Shown here piece after piece: positions 56,661 to 64,000 of a DNA stretch of 64,000 nt. The first letter of the stretch is position 1; every line of letters starts with the position of its first letter. The position numbers were made by a program, and so were the translations under genes. The notes under the pieces were generated by a model. That model was not told the DNA's origin, ran no database searches, and saw only the letters and a list, made by a program, of their open reading frames with translations. Origin of the DNA: Salticus scenicus (Eukaryota; Arthropoda; Arachnida; Araneae; Salticidae); the NCBI GenBank assembly GCA_963930645.1, contig CAWVNO010002520.1, forward strand, positions 295,201 to 359,200, given 5' to 3'.

Positions 56661-57610
56661 GTTTACAGGTTGGGAAGTATGACAATTTCATCCCTGTGAT
56701 GACTCCATTTGAAAATAAAATTCAGAAGAGTAAACAAAAAGGGATAAAATTTTAATATTAATTTACAAAAGTAGAAGAAAAAAAGTGGTACGGAATAAGA
56801 ACCAGCTTGGTTAATTTGTATCAATGTAGGAAAACATACTATGTATTAACTAAGAGAGAGCAAGTAGACGTGAGACCAGCGTGAAAAGAATCGGCCGAGC
56901 TCAGGCAAAGTCCAGAAAATGCTAAAGCAATAAGAAGCATTAAACGATTAAACCTAAAAGAAGCTGACGAGCTAATGAGCTGTTGCAGATTGACTCGCCT
57001 TTTGTACCCACAAGTAGGATGCGCGCGCTGGAAGGTTGGAATGCATCTGCATATCACTAAGAGTCTATATGCAGATAGTCACGAATTTGCATGCGTTCCA
57101 TTTACTCACCATCGTTTCGTTTGCCGAATTTCGACGAACGCCGTTTTCAGTGATGTATTTCAAACAAAAGGCTAAATTTCTCCTGAACTAGAACACCGAT
57201 ATGGTTTACTGTGGGCTCATTCTAAAGCTTATGGAATGGAGAGGTTTTTGGTAAATTTGACCTATTGTAGCTTGAACGGTGTTTGCAGAATTGCTGGTTA
57301 AAGAATTTAATGACAACTCGATTTTAAACTTCGCCAATGTTTTAGCGCTTGTAGCTCGCCGTCAAATTAAGGTATACTAATGTAAATGGTGTCACCCGAT
57401 AGGATATTTTCTGCTCTTTCCAAATATGTGCTTATTTTGCGTGAAAGTCTTTCAGAAAGCTTACAAATTTGGGTTTTTTCAGACGGGACGGAAAAAAAAC
57501 AGATTTTTCTTCTATCTACCAGAACTCGGATACGGTTAGAGATAGGACAGGGTTTCTATGGTGTTTTATGCTCCCCATGGGCTTCTATCACCTCCTTTCG
57601 TTTGGCAGAT
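56661..57610. other. 5-prime region of the mariner-like element and unclassified sequence
   Basis: Includes CGTTTCGTTTGCCGAATTTC (57114), which I take as element-derived. Overlapping frames at 56839-57175 and 57386-57693 on both strands show no known domain. Confidence 0.3.
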
Positions 57611-57640
57611 TGTGTCAAACTCACCCTGTATATATATATT
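57611..57640 (-). mobile_element. Terminus of the mariner-like element
   Basis: On the minus strand TATATACAGGGTGAGTTTGA: TA followed by TACAGGGTG is a common terminus of arthropod Tc1/mariner-like elements. Position and orientation fit the 5-prime end of the transposase unit at 56660. No partner terminus was identified beyond 48.5 kb. Confidence 0.45.
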
Positions 57641-58029
57641 TAAATACCATAACTATTGAAAAATTAAAGAATTCAAATTTCATCAGAAAATAACTGATAT
57701 TTTCATTTCTTTATTGCCTTTACTTTTACAAAGGTAATTAAGATCCTTATTGTTTTATATTAGGAGCAGAATGATCAAATCTGTCTATTTTGACTTAAAT
57801 TTTAAACAACTGTATGTCTGAGGGTTTTTTTTTTATCGTTTTACTGCAAGAAACATATTATTCATTTAATTTTAATACTGATGCTTTGTAAATACCTCCT
57901 AAACCTATAAAGTTTTACTTAAAATTAAATTTGCATTATTTTACTCATTTTTCTTACAAACTTTCTTGTTGGAAAAAGTCTCTTGATTTCTGTTAAAAAA
58001 TCTCCCGCTTTTTTGTCATTAGAAGTGGG

Positions 58030-58699
58030 CACTTCTGAATATATCAACTTTCATTTTACATGTGTTGCCTAGCTGGCCTGAGAATATTGAAAAGTCTGTG
58101 CCATTAAAAAATGAATAACAAAGATATATATTATTTTTAGAACTGATTTTTTTTTTTTTTTTATCCATGTTTATCAGGGCAATTCTGTAGAAAAAAAGAA
58201 AAAAATGTTTATAATTTGTTGAAAATAGCTCCTTCTAATGTCTAATAAAACATTTTGCTCATATATAAAATCAAGACTAAATATACACATATGATACATA
58301 AAGTATCCAGGCAATATCTAAATTTACATTGACTCAGTAGTCAATCAATGTAAGCATTAAAAAAAAAAAAAAAGAAATTGATTTATTTGCTGTATACAAT
58401 AGAGAATTAAGAGTATGCAATGTCTAATCTCGCTCACAGCCACAGGGGTGTAGAAAATGTTTTAACTCCCAACATTTCTCCCAATTCATATGAAAAATTT
58501 TCCACAAATGGGGGAACGATTTTAACAGTGATTTTTTTAATTCATTGTTCAAATTGATATTATTTGTATATTTTTCTACAAAATTTCCCCCGGTCCTCAA
58601 TTGCTGAAATTGGACATGCTCTGCGTCCCTGGACAGCCAAGGCTGTGCAAAAAATTGTTCTAATTGGGGAAAAAAATTTTCACTGATCATTCATTACCA
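58030..58699 (+). repeat. Long inverted repeat, left arm
   Basis: Matches the reverse complement of 61374-61990 with moderate divergence. Pairs include AACATTTCTCCCAATTCATATGA (58471) with TCATATGGATTGGGGGAAAT (61568), CACAGGGGTGTAGAAAATGT with ACATTTTCTGCACCTCTGTG, and ACATGTGTTGCCTAGCTGGC (58057) with its mirror near 61955. Confidence 0.75.
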
Positions 58700-58704
58700 A
58701 ATAT

Positions 58705-58933
58705 GTTTTTATTCTGGCTATACATTCAGAAAATTCACAGTCATTAAATGAGTAGTCATTTTTAAAAATTTTATTTATTTTTTTATTATTAAATAAAACG
58801 ATTTCGGGCTATTTTTATGTTTTTATTTTAGCTATAAAATAAAATATTAAATTTGTGAAATCATTTTTTAGAAAAAAGTATTAATTTAACAATTGTCAAT
58901 TTTGTGAATGTGAATTTTTTCCCAAAAAATTTT

Positions 58934-58968
<35 letters not shown>

Positions 58969-59015
58969 ATATTTACACAAGAAATTTGGCGTCCATGTGT
59001 GTTGTTGGTGACAAC
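58705..59015 (+). repeat. R3 dispersed repeat, copy C
   Basis: CAGAAAATTCACAGTCATTAA, TTTAACAATTGTCAATTTTG, TGAATGTGAATTTTTTCCC and GGCGTCCATGTGTGTTGTTG follow the order of copies A and B. A28 run at 58937-58964. Confidence 0.55.
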
Positions 59016-59593
59016 TGTAGCTATGTTGTTATGGTAGCAATACCCAATGGTTTATCTGCGTTCTGCAAAAAAATGTGAATAATTTATTACTACAAAACTC
59101 AGTGACAGAAAATTTTGTAGCTGTCTGAGACAGGTTTTTATAATTTCATAATCTGTCTGCGAAATTTGCATGTAGTCAGGGGTGAAAATGGCTTAAACTC
59201 AAAAAGCCTGAAAGCTGATAACGGCAACCTGGAAAGGAGGGGGGGGGGTTAACAACAGTGGTGATCTCATGCAACAATACACAATACAATTTTACTACAA
59301 AACAATATAATATAAACAGTTCTAAATAATAAGTTGAACTCATTCAATTAACTATTTTATAGCAATGTTTGGAACAAAACATTATAAATAATAAAAGTAT
59401 TAGTTTTGATACTGTTTTTATAAGTGAATTTTGAAGTGGAGGATAAGTTTTCGAGCAGTTTTAAATGAAATTAGCACTTTTCTACTTTCCCGTAGAATCT
59501 CAGTAACAGGAAAAAAGAATACACGCATAACGCTGCCTATCAAGGGAGATCTAGGCTCCTAGGTCACCCTTGTTAAGTACTGTTTTGTGTGTT

Positions 59594-60302
59594 CCACGGA
59601 GTAATATTAATAGGAGTTGAAGGTCCAATGGGAGAAAGCTACGAAACTGTGATCTAAATTTTTGGTAAATATTGAGGGCGCCACTTGTCATTCCTCCCTA
59701 CCTCGGCGCGGATATACTGTTGTTTTCAATAGAATTTTTCTGGAGTACATTTAAAATTTTTTATTTTAAGCAATTTAATTTCTTTGTAAGTTCTTAAAAC
59801 TGCATAATTCAGATGTTTCAAATAAATGCTTCGTTCCTAGTTGTAAAACAGGCTATGATAGTGATAAGAAAAACAAAAAAAAAAGCCCTAGGAGAAAAAT
59901 AAAGTCCGAGTTCGTGTTTTCTGCACTTAAAGTAAGTTTTTTTTTTCTTTACAAAATTTCATCCATTCTCCTTCCTCCCAATTGTCTGTCTTAGCTAGCT
60001 TCGGTTCATAAGAATCGTCATTTTTTAAAAGCTTTCTTTCAAAGTAAAATTAGTATAAAATGGCTCTTAAAAAAAACATGTTGGTTAGAATACTCGATTT
60101 AATGAAATTTGCTTTCAATCGAAATTTTTTCAGCTTGATATTATTTTAAAAAAAATAATTAAAACGAGACATTTCCCCATTGAATAACATTGCAGAAGCT
60201 GGAGAGAAGGAAGGATTGCACGCTGGCGCCATCTGTAAACATTAGAAAACAACATCACAAAATTTCAGCGTTACCTTCTTCTCCTGTCTTTTTACTCCGT
60301 GG
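59594..60302 (+). mobile_element. P-element-like unit carrying a THAP exon
   Basis: Inverted ends of about 29 bp: CCACGGAGTAATATTAATAG at the left and CCACGGAGTAAAAAGACAGG inward from the right, with similarity continuing through AGGAGxxGAAGG. TGTGTTCC lies at 59588-59595 (sharing CC with the left end) and at 60303-60310, an exact 8-bp repeat. An 8-bp duplication together with a THAP N-terminus is the signature of the P superfamily. At 0.7 kb it is an internally deleted derivative. Two GGCGCCAYYTGT sites (59679, 60228) lie subterminally. Confidence 0.6.
59813..59931 (+). pseudogene. N-terminal half of a THAP domain
   Basis: In one phase: NKCFVPSCKTGYDSDKKNKK, then a basic run and SEFVFSALK, ending exactly at a consensus donor AAA|GTAAGT (59931/59932). 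C-x4-C followed by Gly-Tyr and the later VFSALK (usual form SLFKAPKD) is the first half of an arthropod THAP zinc finger. The ATG at 59813 is one base out of phase with this frame, so either there is an upstream exon ending before an acceptor at 59812 or the start has suffered a one-base loss. The second THAP half (W, CSKHF) is not in the next kilobase; it was presumably lost in the internal deletion. Confidence 0.55.
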
Positions 60303-60379
60303 TGTGTTCCTACCAAGGCACCTGTAGGGGGCTTTAGAGTTACTACCAGACAGCGTCTAAGACGTCTTACATCGGTAGC

Positions 60380-60581
60380 GCATTGTCACAAGAGAAAAAT
60401 GTCCGTAAATTGTTAACAAAAACTGTCTGAAAGTTGCAGGCAATTTTTTTTAGTAGTACAGACAAAGAGATATTTTATAGTTGCGAACTAATTTTTTTAT
60501 TAGTGCAGACAAAAACTGTCTGCAAGCCGTTTTTCTATGTCCACGACTATGTCGCCGTGTCGCGGCGTTTCTGCTACTGGG
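60380..60581. repeat. Element end with CTGTCTGC dyads
   Basis: ACTGTCTGAAAGTTGCAGGC and AACTGTCTGCAAGCCG recur, as does CAGACAAAxAxATAT. It ends CTGCTACTGGG at 60581 (inward CCCAGTAGCAG). Similar CTGTCTGAGACAGG / TCTGTCTGCGAA sequence at 59119-59165 may be the other flank. Confidence 0.45.
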
Positions 60582-60929
60582 CTACAAAATAAAGAATAAA
60601 CACCTAAATACCAGATTTATTTTAATTTTTAAGATTTAACTGTTTCAAAGACAGTGGCTCAAAGGTCTATCTACCAACTTCAGACTTTTTAGGTGTGCAA
60701 TAGTTATATATTGCATTGACATGTATCCGAAGATAGCAAATACTTAAAAAAATTGTTTAAATATTTGCTGAGTATGAGGATTCTATTTGCAAAGAAATAT
60801 TTTTAAAGTTTATTGATATAAGTTTTATACACTGTCCTGAAAGGCTTAATTATAATAGAAAATATCTGCAAATTTATGTTTATTAGTGAATCTTAGATTG
60901 GCAATTGTCAACCTAGCATAGATCAACAT
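60582..60929. other. Unclassified sequence
   Basis: Nothing recognised. Confidence 0.3.
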
Positions 60930-61360
60930 TTACCAATATTCAATTCTTAATATTCGGCAATGCTGGAAAAAGGTGTACCATAAGACATTCGGCAATATAG
61001 ATTTATCGATAATGGCTGGTCCGGTTTAGGTTCACATTGGCCGGTCCGACTTTGATCGACATTGGCCAGTCCAACTTAGATCGACATTGGCCAATGTTGG
61101 AATAGCAACATTGGCCAATCTCGGAAAAAAAGTTTGCCATTCGGCAAACCAGTATCGATTTATCGACATTGGCCAATGTTCAAATGGCAACATTGGCCGG
61201 TCCGGCTTAAATCGACATTAGCCTATGTTCAAATGACAACATTGGCGAATCTCGGCCAAAAAGTTTGCCATTCGGCGCTGGCCAATGGAGATAAATCGAT
61301 ATTGGCCAACGTTGTAAAATCTCATTATACGACATTGGTCAATATTGTTGTGCTACTGGG
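60930..61360. repeat. ATTGGCCAAT dyad array ending CCCAGTAGCAC
   Basis: Ten or so copies of CGACATTGGCCAATGTT-type palindromic phrases, some extended with CGGTCCGGCTTA or TCTCGGxxAAAAAGTTTGCCA. The array ends in ATTGTTGTGCTACTGGG at 61360. The 79-codon frame across it is repeat-derived. Related fragments at 44800-45010. Confidence 0.65.
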
Positions 61361-61373
61361 GAAAAACGTATAA

Positions 61374-61990
61374 GGTGATGAATAATTAATGAAAAAAATT
61401 TTCCCCGATAGAATAATTTTTCGCATAGACTTGGTTGCCTTGATGATGTCCAATTCAGCAGTTTAGGATCGGGGGAAATTTTGCAGAAAAATATACAAAT
61501 AATATCAATTTGAACAATGATTTATAAAAATCGTTGATAAAATCGTTCCCCCAATTTGGGAAAATTTTCATATGGATTGGGGGAAATGTTGGGAGTTAAA
61601 ACATTTTCTGCACCTCTGTGACTGTCAGTGAGATTAGATATTGCATGTTCTTAATTCTCTATTCTTTACAGCACATAAATCAATTTTTTTAATGCTTATA
61701 TTGATTGGCTACTGAGTCAATCTAAATTTAGATATTGCCAGGATACTTTATGAATATATTTAGTCTTGATTTTATATACAAGCAAAATATTTTATTAGAC
61801 ATTAGAAGGTGCTAATTTTAATAAAAAAATATATATTTCTTTTTTTCTACAGAATTGCCTCTGATAAACATGTATTAAAAAAAAATGCAGTTCTAAAAAT
61901 AATATTTATCTTTGTAATTCATTATTTAATGACGCACACTTTTTCATATTCTCAGCTAGGCAATACATGTAAAGTGAAAGTTAATAATAT
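61374..61990 (-). repeat. Long inverted repeat, right arm
   Basis: Mirror of 58030-58699. The 130-codon frame at 61809-62201 begins inside this arm, is very Lys/Ile/Asn-rich and has no counterpart frame in the left arm, so it is not a gene. Confidence 0.75.
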
Positions 61991-62201
61991 TATATTTTTA
62001 AAAAAATTAAAGAACACGCTTTTATTGAAATGTGAACAAAAAGCACAAAATATTTATATTTTAGTATTAAAATGCAGGGTAAGAAAAAATCGTGTGAGTG
62101 ACACAATAATATTTACATCTTTAATAAAAAATAAATTAATTGTTGCCACTCAAAGTTATACAAATACGGCCAAATCCTGTGCCACATACTATAGAGTTTA
62201 A

Positions 62202-63280
62202 TACATATATAGATTTTTTGTTTGCCCCTGATGGGATAGGAGCCTCGAAACACTTGTATGTAGTATTGTCATCGACTATGAAGTGGTGTGCAAAATTTCA
62301 GGATAATCGAACGAACAGAAGTGGTCGAAAATTGAATTCCAAGATGCCGTTACATACATTAAGATTTCGTCCATCGGAGTTTTCCCTCCAGTTAAATGTT
62401 ACTTCTTGGCGGACACCTCTATTTCGTTAATTTTAATTTTCTATGGATCTACAATAGTACATCTGAATCCTTTGCGTTTCGTATTAATATGTGGGCTGTT
62501 TTTATACTACTTTTAAGGGGAATTTTTTTCGGCTCCCTTTCTTCAGAGATATTACCTCATTCAATGTCTAAGAAATTTTTTATTAAATATTTTTTGTAAC
62601 TGTAAGAAGCTTTAAATTCAAATTTTCTATCTAGGATATACATTAAAAATTCTATAAAACAAATTTGATCTAAAGAACATCTAGATATAATGTTCGCATC
62701 AAAGAAAATCATTAAAAGCCTAAGTATAGGAATTTACATTTTTATAAGTGCGTAAATGTGCATTTGGAACTAGCTTTCCAAAAAATGTTATATCTCATAT
62801 GTATGACTTATTATTTACATGCCTCTTTTAATATTCCTTAGAGTATCCTCTTTAAAAAGATATATACACACACACGTTGCATTACACCAGTACGGGAACG
62901 TCAGCTTAGCTTAGAGTTCTATGAAAATTGTTTAGATCACTTACACATATATTAGCTTACACACGCTGCTCTCGGGTTAGATAGTTTAAATGCCCTATTT
63001 GATTAAAAAATTTACAACAAATTTGACGTATACGACTCATCTCTGTCATGGGAGCAGATTGAACTAAGCATAGCTGCCGAATTTTCTCGATTTTCGGGAA
63101 GACTTTACACCGGAATTTTATGATAGTGAACTTCGAGATCATTAATCACTGAAATATAACATGAGTTTCCTTAAAAATATAGTGGTGAATATACCTATTA
63201 TAAACTGTAAATGTTGGCAACTATGACTTAGAATTTCTTTTGATGTTATCTCATAGATAAATAATTAACAAACGCCTTTG
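62202..63280. other. Unclassified, partly repeat-like
   Basis: 62230-62430 is less AT-rich (GGATAATCGAACGAACAGAA, GGCGGACACCTCTATTTCG) and looks like transposon or LINE flank. (AC)n at 62870-62878. No gene recognised. Confidence 0.3.
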
Positions 63281-63349
63281 GTTTCGGTTTGTTAAATCAA
63301 GGAATGCCTGGTATTGAGGTTGAAACAATTCTGCAGTCTGATTGGTTGG

Positions 63350-63509
63350 CGACTTGTTGGCAAGATTTTATAATCATCTCGTCTCTTTGTCAATCAATCA
63401 TAGAGACAACACCCACAACAAACAGCGATAAATGCACGAAACATGGACAACATACTTCAAGATTTGTACGTGCATGGTGCAATTGCTGGCATTTCGCTAA
63501 TCGGGATTT
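63350..63509 (+). CDS. Putative promoter and first coding exon
   Basis: Upstream: ATTGG at 63340 and CAATCAATCAT near 63391. ATG at 63443 (context GAAACATGGAC) opens 22 codons plus one base, MDNILQDLYVHGAIAGISLI then GI, before a donor GATTT|GTAAGC at 63510. The C-terminal half is hydrophobic (start of a membrane segment or signal anchor). No partner exon within the window; it would converge on the zinc-finger gene at 63664. I do not recognise the family. Confidence 0.3.
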
Positions 63510-63549
63510 GTAAGCTTTTGACTATTGATACATCCCATCTTGTTCATTA

Positions 63550-63657
63550 TTTATCTAAGGATTATCATTCAGAACATATTCACATACATCTGGCAACTCT
63601 CTTGTATGAATGCGTAAATGTACATTAAAGTCACGTTCAAAGGAAAAACGCACAACA
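63550..63657 (-). pseudogene. Frame-shifted extra finger after the stop
   Basis: In another phase the minus strand continues NKCVVRFSFERDFNVHLRIH then TRELPDVC and soon a stop. It is a fifth finger separated from the open frame by a +1 shift and two stops, meaning the present C-terminus of the gene at 63664 arose by an indel in a longer ancestor. Confidence 0.55.
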
Positions 63658-63663
63658 CATTTA

Positions 63664-64000
63664 TTACTTTTCGCTTGTATGAGAACGGAGATGTTTTTTC
63701 AAGCTGCCTTTCTCTGCAAATCCCCTAGAACATATTTCACACACATGCGGTTTTTCTCCTGTATGAGTGCGTAAATGCTTTTTCAAGTGCCCTTTCTCAA
63801 AAAATCTTTTCGAACAGAAATCGCACACATGAGGCTTTTCTCCTGTATGAGTCAGTAAATGTGTATTTAGATGTCCTCTCTGAGAAAAACTTTTAGAACA
63901 TGTGTGACACACATACGGCTTTACCGCAGTATGGGTGCGCTTATGTGTAGTTAAAGAACTACTTTGCGAAAATCTTTTAGAGCATACTTCACACACGTAT
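63664..64000 (-). CDS. C2H2 zinc-finger protein, C-terminal part
   Basis: The open frame enters from the window edge and ends at TAA 63666-63664. Four complete fingers: CEVCSKRFSQSSSLTTHKRTH, CHTCSKSFSQRGHL.., CDFCSKRFFEKGHL.. and CEICSRGFAEKGSL.., all C-x2-C-x12-H-x3-H, joined by TGEKPHVC or TAVKPYVC linkers, ending HTSEK. All zinc ligands are present and there are no internal stops, unlike the arrays at 1.3 and 29-31 kb. DNA-binding nuclear protein expected; helix residues differ from finger to finger, as in a real recognition array. The start and N-terminal domain lie beyond the window. Confidence 0.75.
   Translation of the reverse strand, partial: YVCEVCSKRFSQSSSLTTHKRTHTAVKPYVCHTCSKSFSQRGHLNTHLLTHTGEKPHVCDFCSKRFFEKGHLKKHLRTHTGEKPHVCEICSRGFAEKGSLKKHLRSHTSEK

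Noticed and set aside
61134..61373. 79-codon frame with repeated LANV/HWP blocks
   Set aside because: Translation of ATTGGCC dyad repeats.
61809..62201. 130-codon plus-strand frame
   Set aside because: Starts inside the inverted-repeat arm, Lys/Ile/Asn-rich as expected of AT-rich DNA, and not preserved in the matching left arm.

Overview
This is an AT-rich (roughly 70 percent A+T by eye), intron- and repeat-dominated eukaryotic window. The best clue to its source is three loci of tandem C2H2 zinc fingers with TGEKPYVC linkers and a CSKGFSEKS-type finger style, together with hAT, THAP/DDE_Tnp4, P-like, piggyBac, Tc1/mariner and Helitron debris. That suggests an arthropod, perhaps a spider or other chelicerate; the window alone cannot prove this. 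No intact multi-exon gene is visible.

Layout. 0.6-1.2 kb: THAP-domain exon and a frame-shifted C-terminus of a DDE_Tnp4-type transposase (minus strand). 1.3-2.1 kb: decayed zinc-finger gene. 2.2-18.2 kb: dispersed repeats, including two copies of a ~620 bp family (R1) headed by a 15-bp minisatellite, one large foldback element with G-tract monomers (6.0-8.1 kb plus a detached piece at 12.3 kb), an inverted SINE pair (13.5-13.9 kb) and a second foldback built of ~300 bp GGGGCCCC-bearing units (14.9-16.9 kb). 20.3-23.3 kb: hAT-type elements with 8-bp target duplications. 24.3-28.8 kb: the best preserved foldback element, with a hAT inserted in it. 28.8-31.1 kb: an ~18-finger zinc-finger pseudogene on the minus strand, followed by R1 copy 3.

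33.3-41.4 kb looks like one 8.2 kb hAT-like unit with terminal inverted repeats, containing a complete 1.77 kb hAT, a large near-perfect palindrome of 40-bp tandem units that itself carries a 222 bp piggyBac-type MITE at TTAA, and a Helitron 3-prime end. 42.6-47.8 kb has promoter-like islands and a convincing small coding exon (47683-47776). 48.5-57.6 kb is a nest: a Tc1/mariner-like (DUF4817-type) transposase pseudogene split by a 7.6 kb insertion with its own terminal inverted repeats and AT duplication, which in turn holds hAT, pogo and Tc1 MITEs. 58.0-62.0 kb is a large inverted repeat surrounding a 0.7 kb P-element-like unit with a THAP exon. The window ends in an apparently intact four-finger zinc-finger coding end on the minus strand.

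The most unusual theme is a 15-bp tandem motif (consensus about GGYAMCGGAAAAAAK) that heads at least four otherwise unrelated repeat families, and foldback elements whose long arms are arrays of ~130 bp or ~300 bp monomers each carrying a G or GGGGCCCC tract.
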